42,481 bases of DNA. Origin: an uncultured Flavobacteriales bacterium (GTDB lineage Bacteria > Bacteroidota > Bacteroidia > Flavobacteriales_D > Sanyastnellaceae). The notes under the pieces were generated by a model. That model saw only the letters and a list, made by a program, of their open reading frames with translations. It searched no databases and was not told the DNA's origin. This document shows positions 25,574 through 35,400 of the stretch, one piece after another. Position 1 is the stretch's first letter; each line of letters starts with the position of its first letter. The stretch spans positions 1-42,481 of the forward strand of contig CAJQJX010000031.1 in the NCBI GenBank assembly GCA_905478795.1. Reading direction: 5' to 3'. A program made the translations under genes and the position numbers.

Positions 25574-27421
25574 ATGTGCGGCATCGTTGGATATCTGGGG
25601 AATCAAGAAGCTTTTCCATTGCTCATCAAGGGGCTCAAGCGTTTGGAATACCGAGGATATGATAGCGCGGGCATTGCCGTCCTTTCCGAAGATGGTAACC
25701 TCAAGCATCACCGACGGAAAGGAAAGGTCGATGACCTTTTGGAACACATGTCTGGGTCAGTACCCACGGGAAACCTTGGAATTGGTCACACCAGGTGGGC
25801 GACACACGGCCCGCCCAACGACATCAATGCCCACCCACACCTTAGCGGCAATGGCCAACTAGCGTTGATCCACAACGGCATCATCGAGAACTACAATGCC
25901 CTGAAAGAAACCCTGACCAATCGCGGGCATGCGTTCTACAGCGACACCGATACAGAAGTGCTGGTGCATCTGATCGAGGAGATCATGCAGAAGTCCCAAG
26001 GGTTGGACCTTTTTGAAGCCACGCGGGTGGCCCTCAATGAAGTCATTGGTGCCTATGCCATAGCTGTAATTGACACCTCAAATCCCAATGAGATGGTACT
26101 GGCGCGAAAGTCCAGTCCGCTTGTAATTGGCATTGGCGATGGGGAATATTTCATCGCATCTGATGCAACCCCCATCATAGAGTACACCAAGAATGTCGTC
26201 TACTTAGAAGACGAGGAGGTTGCCCGAATTTCTCTTGCTGACGGGTTAAAAATCCGTACAGCAAGTAACCACAGGGTCACTCCTATTGTGACCGAGTTGG
26301 AGATGGCCATTGAGACCATCGAAAAAGGAGGTTATGAGCACTTTATGCTCAAGGAAATCCATGAACAGCCTCGGTCAATCGCCGATTGCTTGCGCGGACG
26401 ACTCAGGTTGGGTCATGAGTCCATCCGCATGGCAGGCATCGACGACCACAAGGAAATGTGGACAAAGGCGAACCGTCTCATCATTGTAGCCTGTGGGACC
26501 AGTTGGCATGCAGGCTTGATTGCTGAGTATATGTTCGAAGACTTTGCCCGCGTTCCTGTGGAGGTAGAGTACGCGAGCGAATTCCGTTACAGAAACCCGG
26601 TTATTGGAGAAGGAGACATCCTCATCGCCATCAGCCAATCTGGCGAAACCGCAGATACACTGGCCGCCATCCGCATGGCCAAAGAAAAGGGCGCCCATGT
26701 TTTTGGCATCTGTAATGTTGTCGGGTCGAGCATTTCTCGCGAGTCCCACAGTGGCGCTTACACACACGCTGGCCCAGAGATAGGCGTCGCCTCCACCAAG
26801 GCATTTACGGCACAGCTTGCCGTTTTAGCGCTGGTTGCTATCCGGGTGGGGCGCCTGCGTCAAGTATTGGATGAACAGCGCTTCAACCGCCTTTTGGTCG
26901 AACTCAATGGCATTCCAGAAAAGGTAGAGGCGCTCATGTCCAAAGAGCCTGAGCTTGAGACCATCGCTGAAGAGTTCAAGGGCTCCACCAACGCGCTGTT
27001 CTTAGGCAGAGGGTACAACTTCCCCGTTGCCCTTGAAGGGGCGCTCAAGCTCAAGGAAATCAGCTACATCCATGCAGAGGGTTATCCAGCAGCGGAAATG
27101 AAGCACGGACCCATTGCGCTCATCGATGAGAACATGCCGGTCTTTTTTGTGGCGACACAAGATGCCCATTACGACAAGGTGGTCTCGAACATCCAAGAGG
27201 TCAAAGCCAGGGGGGGACGCATCATTGCGATCGTTACTGCTGGAGATAAAGAGGTCGCCAACATGGCGGAATTTGTGATCGAGGTGCACAAAACTGACGA
27301 CGCCCTTGTCCCATTGCTCAGCACCATCCCCTTCCAACTCTTGAGTTACCACATGGCAGTCAAACTCGACCGCAACGTGGACCAACCTAGAAATCTAGCG
27401 AAGAGCGTTACCGTTGAGTAA
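25574..27421 (+). CDS. glmS: Glutamine-fructose-6-phosphate aminotransferase (isomerizing)
   Basis: This enzyme makes glucosamine 6-phosphate from fructose 6-phosphate and glutamine, feeding UDP-GlcNAc, peptidoglycan and lipopolysaccharide synthesis. It has 615 residues. The N-terminal nucleophile is Cys2 (MCGIVGYLG), with the amidotransferase motifs KRLEYRGYDSAGIA and GHTRWATHG. Two SIS isomerase domains follow (ACGTSWHAG and AISQSGETADT near residues 305-360; FLGRGYNFPVALEGALKLKE near 475-495). The C-terminus LAKSVTVE is standard. I see no glmS ribozyme in the 36-base upstream gap. It converges on the PLP decarboxylase with only 10 bases between the stops. Confidence 0.98.
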   Translation: MCGIVGYLGNQEAFPLLIKGLKRLEYRGYDSAGIAVLSEDGNLKHHRRKGKVDDLLEHMSGSVPTGNLGIGHTRWATHGPPNDINAHPHLSGNGQLALIHNGIIENYNALKETLTNRGHAFYSDTDTEVLVHLIEEIMQKSQGLDLFEATRVALNEVIGAYAIAVIDTSNPNEMVLARKSSPLVIGIGDGEYFIASDATPIIEYTKNVVYLEDEEVARISLADGLKIRTASNHRVTPIVTELEMAIETIEKGGYEHFMLKEIHEQPRSIADCLRGRLRLGHESIRMAGIDDHKEMWTKANRLIIVACGTSWHAGLIAEYMFEDFARVPVEVEYASEFRYRNPVIGEGDILIAISQSGETADTLAAIRMAKEKGAHVFGICNVVGSSISRESHSGAYTHAGPEIGVASTKAFTAQLAVLALVAIRVGRLRQVLDEQRFNRLLVELNGIPEKVEALMSKEPELETIAEEFKGSTNALFLGRGYNFPVALEGALKLKEISYIHAEGYPAAEMKHGPIALIDENMPVFFVATQDAHYDKVVSNIQEVKARGGRIIAIVTAGDKEVANMAEFVIEVHKTDDALVPLLSTIPFQLLSYHMAVKLDRNVDQPRNLAKSVTVE

Positions 27422-27431
27422 AACCAAGAGC

Positions 27432-28886
27432 TCAGGCCCCTTCGCCAAGCGACTCTAGACGGTCTAGCAAGCCCTTCAAATCGCTCGCTTCTGTGAGCGG
27501 GTTCATCAGGGTGCAACGCAACCACACCTTTCCGCCAAAACGGGTTTGAACGATGTACTGAGGTCCTTGCTCTAAGTGGTGATGGCGCAGGCGCAAGGTG
27601 AACGCGTTTTCCTCCTCTGTGTTTTCAAAATCTCGGGGTAGGTATCGAAAACACACGATGTTTGCCTGAGGCTCCATCGCCAACTCCCACCCCCTTTCAC
27701 GGCGCTCAACAATCTGTTCGGCCAACTCCTGCCCCAAACCAAAAAGGCGGTCGACCATGACCCCCCAAATCTGAGGGCCATACTCTTCCAAAACCGCCGC
27801 TACGCGCGTCGACAGCATGCGCTTTGTGCACTCAAAAGTGCGCTTTCCGAAGTTCCACCACTCCGGGTCTTCTGCGTCGCTCCAGAGGTATTCTGCCGAT
27901 TGTGTAAACGGCAGAAAACTCATTTCCTGTCTCCGAAAAAACAACCCGGTACACAAAGCAGGAACCCCCATGATTTTATGAAAGTCCATGGCCACACTGT
28001 CAGCGCGTTCAAGTCCTGCGAGCAAATGCCGGTGTCGCTCACTAAAAACGGCAGGGGCGCCATGCGCGCCATCGACATGAAACCAAAGCCCATGATGTGC
28101 CGCAAAGTCAGCCAACCACTCCAAGTTGTCATAGGCCCCTGAGCTCGTTGTACAAGAACTGCCAACAACCGCCACAACCCGGCGCCCTTTTGCCTTCATT
28201 GCAGCCATGGCGGCCTCCAACCCAGAACGCGTGATCTGGTGCCGGTTATCCGTTTGAACCAAACCGACTCCTTCGGCTCCCCAGCCCATAATTCGGACAG
28301 CCCGATCTACGCAGTAGTGCGCCTGTTCCGAAACCAAGACGGCACCCCGTCCATCATCACCTTCTATCCAAGCATCCGACACCCCCTCACCCGCTTTTCG
28401 GCGTGCAGCCAACAACGCCACCAAATTGGCCAAGGTGCCGCCGTGACATAAAATGCCCCCGCATTCATCCGGCAACCCCATCATTCGACCAATTCGCGCC
28501 ATAAGGACCTCCTCCATCGCAGAATTCGTTGGGCCCATTTCATACACCGCCCCCCCATTGTTGAGCAAGTCCGTAACCAACCCCACCAACGCCCCGTCTG
28601 GAAACGGCACCGCCACTTGGTGCCCCATGTAGCGGGGGTCCTGAAGTCCATTGGAGCGGTCCGCCACCAACTTGAGCAATGCCGCCAGGCCCTCCGGGGC
28701 ATCCAAACGCTGCTCCCAAAACACCTTCTCCTCGGCTGGGGATGTCCAGGGCATGGACCTTTCCCGTTGACGGGACTGGCTGTCTTGAAGGTGTTTTGTC
28801 GCATCCTTCATGACCTGTTCTCCCAACGCGCGAAACCGCTCGGGATCATATGCCCGTCTTAAAAGGGGGTGCAGGGCTTCCAACAT
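27432..28886 (-). CDS. Group II PLP-dependent amino acid decarboxylase
   Basis: This is a pyridoxal-phosphate enzyme of 484 residues in the glutamate/aspartate/aromatic decarboxylase group. The PLP-binding Lys is Lys304 in DFHKIMGVP. Asp272 in FHVDGAHGA pairs with the pyridine nitrogen, and His190 in SEQAHYCVDRA stacks on the ring. The N-terminal GHQVAVPFPDGALVGLV and ILCHGGTLANL are typical. The substrate cannot be read from sequence; aspartate, glutamate, 2,4-diaminobutyrate or aromatic amino acids are all possible. If aspartate, it could supply beta-alanine for PanC, because no panD is nearby. That is inference. It stands alone and divergent from the outer-membrane protein gene. Confidence 0.88.
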   Translation of the reverse strand: MLEALHPLLRRAYDPERFRALGEQVMKDATKHLQDSQSRQRERSMPWTSPAEEKVFWEQRLDAPEGLAALLKLVADRSNGLQDPRYMGHQVAVPFPDGALVGLVTDLLNNGGAVYEMGPTNSAMEEVLMARIGRMMGLPDECGGILCHGGTLANLVALLAARRKAGEGVSDAWIEGDDGRGAVLVSEQAHYCVDRAVRIMGWGAEGVGLVQTDNRHQITRSGLEAAMAAMKAKGRRVVAVVGSSCTTSSGAYDNLEWLADFAAHHGLWFHVDGAHGAPAVFSERHRHLLAGLERADSVAMDFHKIMGVPALCTGLFFRRQEMSFLPFTQSAEYLWSDAEDPEWWNFGKRTFECTKRMLSTRVAAVLEEYGPQIWGVMVDRLFGLGQELAEQIVERRERGWELAMEPQANIVCFRYLPRDFENTEEENAFTLRLRHHHLEQGPQYIVQTRFGGKVWLRCTLMNPLTEASDLKGLLDRLESLGEGA

Positions 28887-29013
28887 TTCGCGAAAATCCG
28901 TACGATTCGGGCATATTTCCTCACCTCCGGAAGAAATTATTTGCCTGATTTGCAGCGCTTCAACGGTGTCTTATGTGGAAAAGACGTGGATATGTTCAAG
29001 TACTAACCGGGAA

Positions 29014-29043
29014 TTGCTTTTCTTGCGCTCGGAAAAATTTTTG
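29014..29043 (+). promoter_or_regulatory. Candidate promoter for the outer-membrane protein gene
   Basis: TTG (29014-29016), a 19-base spacer and AATTTTTG (29036-29043) differ from the Bacteroidota consensus at one base. The geometry and box are identical to those upstream of susC. The transcript would start only a few bases before ATG 29054, so either the leader is extremely short or this match is fortuitous. Confidence 0.35.
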
Positions 29044-29053
29044 AAACCTCAAG

Positions 29054-29998
29054 ATGAAGCACATCCTGTCTGCCCTCGCCTTGGTTGCCCTCTTCGCAGT
29101 CACGGCCAACGCCCAGAAGCAATTCGGTGGCGAGCACAACATCGAACTCCAATTCACTCCGCTTGGTGACAGCCCCGTTGACGGCACCACCATCAAGTAC
29201 CGGAACTTCACTGACGAAGAGTCAGCGTTCCGCTTGAGCTTGACGTTCAATAGCTCAAACGAGAAGTCCATCGGCTTCCGTGAGTTTGACTTTAACGGCG
29301 TTGGACGTCCTGAGCCCTACTTCTCCATCATGCCTGACGGCACAGTTGTTGAGGGTGGTATCCCTGCCATTGCTGGTGCTTACGTGACCTCCGGTGACGA
29401 CGAGATCCCAAGCCCAGACATGTATGATACATACAGCACCTCTACCTTCATGATTGCTCCCGGTTACGAGAAGCACTTCGATGCAGGTGGCGATCGCTTG
29501 AGCCCATACATCGGCTTTGAAATTGGCTACGGCATCACAAACTCCTCTATGGAGCAGGAGTTCTGGAGCGCTGACGATGAGAACCAGGTCGGTGACCAGG
29601 ACCAGTACATCGTTTGGACACAGACCATCAGCCAAAGCGCCAGCATGTTCAAGGTCGGTCTCGTTTCCGGTTTTGATGCCTACCTCACCGATTACCTCTA
29701 CATGGGTGCAGAAGCCGGTCTCGGTTTCATGAGCTCTAAGGTGAACGACATGGAGATTGCTGCTACCGACAACGTGGCTTACAACCTCTTCTGGGGAACA
29801 CAGAATGCTGTGGACCCAAGTGACTTGACCGAAATGCCCGCTCCTATTCAGGGCAGTGTTGACCTCGCAGGTCACGCTTACAGCGGTCAGCACCCAGCGA
29901 ACATCAACGACCGTCCTTTCTGGACAGGTAACCAACAAGGTGGTGGCCTCGGAACACAGTTCCAAGCGCAGCTCCGCCTCGGATACCTCTTCCAGTAA
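29054..29998 (+). CDS. Outer-membrane beta-barrel protein
   Basis: This is a probable outer-membrane protein of 314 residues. The signal peptide MKHILSALALVALFAVTANA is cleaved before QKQFGG. The mature part has alternating hydrophobic and polar strands (SAFRLSLTFNSSN, RLSPYIGFEIGYGI, YLYMGAEAGLGFMS, QFQAQLRLGYLFQ) and ends in Phe-Gln, consistent with an 8- to 10-strand barrel. Acidic loops contain DDENQVGDQDQ. No family can be named. Synonymous choice is more uniform than in neighbouring genes (frequent ggt, cgt, ctc), which fits high expression. It is followed by a strong terminator, so it is probably monocistronic. Confidence 0.8.
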   Translation: MKHILSALALVALFAVTANAQKQFGGEHNIELQFTPLGDSPVDGTTIKYRNFTDEESAFRLSLTFNSSNEKSIGFREFDFNGVGRPEPYFSIMPDGTVVEGGIPAIAGAYVTSGDDEIPSPDMYDTYSTSTFMIAPGYEKHFDAGGDRLSPYIGFEIGYGITNSSMEQEFWSADDENQVGDQDQYIVWTQTISQSASMFKVGLVSGFDAYLTDYLYMGAEAGLGFMSSKVNDMEIAATDNVAYNLFWGTQNAVDPSDLTEMPAPIQGSVDLAGHAYSGQHPANINDRPFWTGNQQGGGLGTQFQAQLRLGYLFQ

Positions 29999-30020
29999 TC
30001 GGAAGTTCAACCCATTTTGG

Positions 30021-30055
30021 AAAGCCCTGCCCTAACCGGCGGGGCTTTTCTTTTG
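30021..30055 (+). terminator. Intrinsic terminator after the outer-membrane protein gene
   Basis: AAAGCCCTGCC (30021-30031) and GGCGGGGCTTT (30038-30048) form an 11-bp stem with one G-U pair and a 6-base loop. It is followed by TCTTTTG and lies 23 bases after the stop codon. Confidence 0.85.
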
Positions 30056-30087
30056 TACCATCCGCAGTTCAGAGGCAACTTGACGGC

Positions 30088-30867
30088 ATGAACCTGAGCA
30101 TCGCATTGGAACACCACCAGCACCACTGGACCGCTTCGGGAGCTCCTGTGGACCTCAGTGTCCCTGTCAACCCACACAGCGGCTTACCCCGGGCTTGGTA
30201 CAAGGGTCCGGCCACCGTTGAGCCGGTCCGGACAGATGGCTGGATCGGGTCCGTCGCTGAGGGAGGAGCCGTCAATTTTCGCGACATCACCTTCAACCCA
30301 CACGCGCACGGGACGCACACAGAAACCAGAGAGCACATCCACGATGCATTCCAACCCGTGGATGCCCGGTCCCGCTCCGCAGCACTGCCTTTTCTCCTCC
30401 CGGCCTATTTGGTACATGCCATGCCCGAGCACCAAGGCGAAGACTGGGTTGTTCCATGCGCCGCTTTAGACAAAGTCTCTGAAACACTGACTGAACTCAA
30501 GCCTCATGCCATCGTGTTGAAATGCACGAATGCCGATGTTGTAAGGGATTGGAGCGACACCAATCCTCCTTACCTAGAGGATGGTTTCGCCGAACGTCTG
30601 TGCCAATTGGGCATCGACCACCTGCTCATCGATTTGCCCAGCGTCGACAAGGAGGTTGATGGGGGCGCCTTACGCGCCCACAACGCCTTCTTTGGTAGCG
30701 ACACATCCCCTCGCTCCAACGCGACCATTTCAGAGCTTCTTTGCGTGCCTCAGGGGCTTCAAGAGGGGCCTGGACTGTTGGCCATGCAAGTGGCACCTTT
30801 CGTCAACGATGCGGCTCCCTCTCGCCCAGTCTGGTTTGCCGCTGAAGTATCATACCGCGCGGATTGA
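30088..30867 (+). CDS. Cyclase-family metal-dependent hydrolase (kynurenine formamidase-like)
   Basis: This is a cytoplasmic metal hydrolase of 259 residues in the KynB/cyclase fold family, which opens amide or ester bonds such as N-formylkynurenine. The metal-site motif NPHAHGTHTE covers residues 70-79 (His72, His74, His77, Glu79); the classic form is H-x-G-T-H-x-D, so the acid is Glu here. The second site LLIDLPSVDKEVDGGALRAHNAFF carries the conserved Asp and His residues. No other tryptophan-degradation gene is adjacent, so the substrate is open. It follows the terminator of the previous gene and ends 88 bases before the convergent susD stop. Confidence 0.85.
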   Translation: MNLSIALEHHQHHWTASGAPVDLSVPVNPHSGLPRAWYKGPATVEPVRTDGWIGSVAEGGAVNFRDITFNPHAHGTHTETREHIHDAFQPVDARSRSAALPFLLPAYLVHAMPEHQGEDWVVPCAALDKVSETLTELKPHAIVLKCTNADVVRDWSDTNPPYLEDGFAERLCQLGIDHLLIDLPSVDKEVDGGALRAHNAFFGSDTSPRSNATISELLCVPQGLQEGPGLLAMQVAPFVNDAAPSRPVWFAAEVSYRAD

Positions 30868-30898
30868 CCCCGTCGGTATTTCCTGTTGTACCTCAATG

Positions 30899-30927
30899 AA
30901 AAGGCCCACCCTTGCGGGCAGGCCTTT
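30899..30927. terminator. Bidirectional terminator between cyclase and susD
   Basis: AAAGGCC (30900-30906) and GGCCTTT (30921-30927) pair, with an additional inner CCC/GGG pairing around TTGC. A runs on the left and T on the right make it usable on both strands, for the convergent cyclase and susD genes. Confidence 0.7.
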
Positions 30928-30955
30928 CCTGAGTATTGTGAATCGCAGGTGAACC

Positions 30956-32431
30956 TCAGTTCACGTCCCACCAAAGCTTGGTGTTCAGTCCATCTGCTCC
31001 GCCTAATGCATCTAAGCCCGTCGCATATCCGGAACCATTGAGTGTCTGCTCGTCCAGAGGATAGTAGAAGCGGCTGGGAACACTGCCGTCGCCATCCAGC
31101 GCACCCTCGGCACAAGCGTTGAGCGTTGGGGCGTCCAAGCGGCGGTACTCCGCCCAGGCCTCGTGACCTTGCATGTACAAGGCGGCCCACTTCTGTGATC
31201 CGATCTTCTGCTTCCAATCACCAGGAGCCGTCGTGTAAGCCACATCAGCCTGCGCCAGATAGTCATTGATGGCCACATCGTCTGTCAGACCCCACCACTG
31301 CATGCTCAGCGTAACCGCAGCGTTATAGTGGGCTTCGGCACCCAGAGGTGTGTTGGCCCATCCGCGCTCAGCAGCCTCCGCGCACAAAAAGTGTGTTTGT
31401 GCCGCATCGAACAAAATGCCAGGAAAGTTGCCTGTCAAAATGAGGTCTCCCCGCTGGGAAACATCATCAAAGTCGGTCACAGCAGCACTGTCCTCAGAAA
31501 GGCCGTACACTTCCCCCACAAACGTGCCTGTGCCAACCGCTGGGTTGAAATACACGCCCAGACGGGGGTCGTTCATGGCGCTCAACCAATCCACCATGGT
31601 ATTGGAAGCTGCGAAGTCATTCCGCGTCTTGTAGTCCTCGTTGATGGGGTTGTTGTTGGGTGCCGCGTCGATGTAAGGAAACTGTGCGTTGTCCTCATTG
31701 GTCGCGATGATCATGCCACCATCCAACGCTGCTTCACCCGCTGCCTTGGCAGCATCTGGAGCGACGTCAGACATGCGCATAGCAACACGCAACTTCAACG
31801 TATTGGCAAACTTCTCCCACATCATCATGTCGCCGCCGTATACCTGGTCCCCTTGGGGGCCGGCGCCATCGTCCATCGAGGACATAGCCTCATTAATCAA
31901 GCCGAGAATGCCGTTGTACACCTCATCCTGCGAATCATACGCTGGCCTGGTGTTGGTCACTCCTTGCAGTGCCTCGGTCATGGGGATGGGACCCCAAGCG
32001 TCAGTGAGCATTTGATAGGTCCACGCCTGCAACAGTTTGGCCACCGCGATTTGGTTGCCATTGCTGCCATAGCCACCGTAATCAGCTGGAGACTCCGTAT
32101 TCAGGTCAATGATCAACTGGAGGTCCTGCAGTGGTCCGGCGTAGAAATCGCGCCAAGCTCCATTGGTGACCTCTGTACGGAACTGGTAACGGCTCTCGTT
32201 GGAGTACTGGTTCGATGACCAGTATTGCGCGAGCTGCATGCCACGACGGCTGCCCCAAAAGGAGTCCGTCATCTCATCCATGATCCGCTTTTGCGAAGCT
32301 GTCAGAAGGAAACCTGGAGAGACGGAAGCCGGCTCATTGGGGTTCGTGTTGATGTCCTCGAAATCTTTAGTACAACCTGTGAAGGCGACTGCGATGGCGA
32401 GGCCAGCGAGAAGGAAAATGTTCTTTTTCAT
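30956..32431 (-). CDS. SusD/RagB-like outer-membrane lipoprotein
   Basis: This is the surface lid of a SusCD nutrient importer, 491 residues. The leader MKKNIFLLAGLAIAVAFTGC gives lipobox Cys20, followed by TKDFEDINTNPNEP, the standard SusD start. The TPR-like helical part includes QLAQYWSSNQYSNESRYQF and AYDSQDEVYNGILGLINEAM. The pattern fits the SusD-like_2 subfamily rather than classic starch SusD. It lies 27 bases downstream of susC. No glycoside hydrolase, peptidase or regulator is adjacent, so the substrate (glycan, peptide or other) is unknown. Confidence 0.94.
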   Translation of the reverse strand: MKKNIFLLAGLAIAVAFTGCTKDFEDINTNPNEPASVSPGFLLTASQKRIMDEMTDSFWGSRRGMQLAQYWSSNQYSNESRYQFRTEVTNGAWRDFYAGPLQDLQLIIDLNTESPADYGGYGSNGNQIAVAKLLQAWTYQMLTDAWGPIPMTEALQGVTNTRPAYDSQDEVYNGILGLINEAMSSMDDGAGPQGDQVYGGDMMMWEKFANTLKLRVAMRMSDVAPDAAKAAGEAALDGGMIIATNEDNAQFPYIDAAPNNNPINEDYKTRNDFAASNTMVDWLSAMNDPRLGVYFNPAVGTGTFVGEVYGLSEDSAAVTDFDDVSQRGDLILTGNFPGILFDAAQTHFLCAEAAERGWANTPLGAEAHYNAAVTLSMQWWGLTDDVAINDYLAQADVAYTTAPGDWKQKIGSQKWAALYMQGHEAWAEYRRLDAPTLNACAEGALDGDGSVPSRFYYPLDEQTLNGSGYATGLDALGGADGLNTKLWWDVN

Positions 32432-32458
32432 GTCCTTGTTTTTACCGGGTTGTCAGAA

Positions 32459-35400
32459 TTAGAGGCCGAACTTCAGGTTCACACCGATGGTGCGCTCCGC
32501 TGGAAGCTGACCACCCTCGAAGCCTTGAATGTTAGATGCAGAAGTCGCCACCTCTGGATCGATGTGGGGAACATTCTTGTGGAGAATCGCCAAGTTGCGG
32601 CCAAAGATGCCCAAGCTGACATTGCTGAAGGGCGTACCCTCCACCACATCTGCAGGCAGGCTGTAGTCCAGGCGCATCTCGCGCAGCTTCACGAAGCTGG
32701 CGTCGTATTGGTCCGCCGCGTGAATCACATATCCCTGGTTAGAGAAGAAGTGACTCTGCGGGTTGATGGCCACAGTGTTTTGCTCACCAGTAGTGGCATT
32801 CACACCGTCCACCACAACACCCGCGTAGCCGTCTGCACGCATGTCATTGCCGTCCTCATCGAACACCGTCTCTGCGAGCGTTCCTGAGTACTTACCCCAC
32901 TGATTGGAATAGCTGTGGAGTGAACCGCCGTTCTGGAAGTCCACCAAGGCGTAGAAGCTGAGGTTCTTGTAATCCAATGTGGTGTAAACACCTCCAGTGA
33001 AGTTGGGGAGAATGGTTCCGAGTGGGACCACCTCGTCTGTGCGGAGGTAATATCCAGCATCGTCCACCAGCTTGTTTCCGGCATCGTCATACTGGTAATC
33101 AAACCCGTAGAAGGTGCCCAAGGGCTGGCCGGGACGGGCTTCGAGGGTAACACCAAAGAGGCTCGTGTAGCGGATGTTGTCAATTCCGTCTGCCAACTCC
33201 AGAAGCTCGTTCTGGTTCTTGGCAAAGTTCACTCCGATGTCCCAACGCAAGTTGTCGGTCATCACCGGAGTGACCGCCAAGCTGAGCTCGATGCCCTTGT
33301 TGCTGGTGTTTCCGGCGTTCAAAACAGCGCTGCTGTATCCACTGGCAGCGGACACCGGCACGTTGAAGATGAGGTCTTCCGTGGTGCTGTTGTAATAAGT
33401 GAAGTCAAAGCGAACGCGGTCCAAGAACAGGTTCAACTCTACTCCAGCTTCGAAGCTGCTCGTCTTTTCAGGACGGAGATCAGGGTTGTTCTGTGCGTTG
33501 GGAACCGTCGCAGAACCGCTGTTACCGAAGTTCGTGTTCACTGCATAGGTGGTCGACGTACGGTAAGGGTCGGTGTCGTTACCAACCTGCGCCCAGCCCA
33601 CACGGACCTTGGCAAAGCTGATGGCGTCTACGTCCAGGTCCTCGCTCAACACATAGCTGGCAGAGGCCGCAGGGTAGAAGTAGCTGTTGTTGGCGTCAGG
33701 AAGCGTAGAGCTCCAGTCGTTACGGCCCGTCACATCCACAAAGAACTTGCGCTTGTAACCAAAGCTCGCACTACCCAATACTGAGTTGACCACCTTGCTG
33801 CTCGTGACATCACCCACCTCATAACCGTCTGCACCATTGTTCACAGTGTAGAGGCCTGGGGTATTCAATCCACCCAGGGTGTATGCGTTCAATTGCTTGT
33901 AGTTCCGGATGCGTTGGTTGACCCCTACGAAACCAGTCAAGTTGAGGTCGTCACTTAAGTCGTCAGTGAAGTTCAAGTAAGCGTCGAGGTTGGTCTCCTG
34001 CAGCTGGCGGGTGGCCTCGCTGTATGAGCTCTCGCGCACACCCCCTACCGCAATGCGCTCCTCGCGACGGTCGATGTAGAAGTCACTCAGTGCACGTCCC
34101 ATGAGGCTGAACACGTCGTTGATCTTGTACTTCATGGTGATGTTACCAAACACGCGGTCGCGCTGGTCGTTCTGGACGTTCTCGTAGCGCTCCCAGAATG
34201 GGTTGTCGAAGTAGTTGGGGTTGGGATTGGTCGTGCTCAAGCGGTTCCACGTGCGCTGGGTACCATCTGGGTTGCGATAGTTGCGCATACGATCCATGTT
34301 CAACTGGCGCTGAAACCACTGGGTAAACTGTGACATCACAGACTCGCCATATCCCGTCAACGGACGGCCGTTTCCTTTGGACTGCACGTAATTGGCTGAC
34401 ACGCTCGCCTCAAGGTCTTCGCTGACCTGCTGCGAACCCGAGAAGCTCAGGGTGTTGCGGTCCAAAGAGCTGTTCTCGTAAACACCCGTCTGATCGTGAT
34501 TGGTGTAGCTCAAGCGGAAAGAACTCTCATCTGTCGCTCCCGTGACGCTGACGTTGTTTGTCAGGGTAACACCTGTCTGGAAGAAGTCCTCCACGTTGGT
34601 GGGGTTGGCTTCCCAGGGGCGCACCTCTCCGAAGCCTGTGTCTCCTTCATAATCGTACCAGCTGTCCCAATGGCGGACATTCTGACCGCTCAACGAAGGA
34701 CCCCAGCTGCCATCCAAAGCGTAGTTGGGCACGTAAGAGCCGTCGGGCAGGGTATCGGCCCAAGACTGGCTCGGTCCACCTCCGTAACTGTTCTGGAAGT
34801 CTGGCAAAACGTAGACGTTGTTGAACGCAACGCCACTGTTGACACTAATGCCAATGCCACGCTTACCACTGGACTGATAGCCTTTACCAGTTTTGGTGGT
34901 AATGACAATCGCGCCGTTGGAGGCCCTGGATCCATAAAGGGCTGCGGCTGCGGGACCCTTCAACACGGAGACAGACTCGATGTCATCGGGATTCAAATCC
35001 TGAATGGCGTTTCCATAATCGTAACCCCCCACCGAACGCTGGGTGTTTCCACTTGAGTAATCCGCATTGTCCATGGGTACACCGTCCACCACGAAAAGGG
35101 GCTGGTTGTCACCCGTAATGGAGCTCGCGCCACGCAACAAGATTTTAGATGAAGAACCAATCGAGGTACCAGAGGTGACCTGAACGCCGGCAATCTTACC
35201 AGTAAGCGAGCGCACCACGTTTTCGGTCTTGGCGTTCGTGAAAGCGTCGTTGCCCAGCTCTTGTACTGAGTAGCCAAGCGCCTTCTTTTCGCGGCTCACC
35301 CCGAGCGCTGTGACGACCACTTCGTCCAATGCCACGCCGCTTTCCATGGAAACATCCATGGTCGCACCCGTGACTTCTTTGCGAACCGTATTGTATCCGA

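Noticed and set aside
31328-32218. 296-codon frame opposite susD
   Set aside because: susD is certain on the other strand; the antisense product looks like no family.
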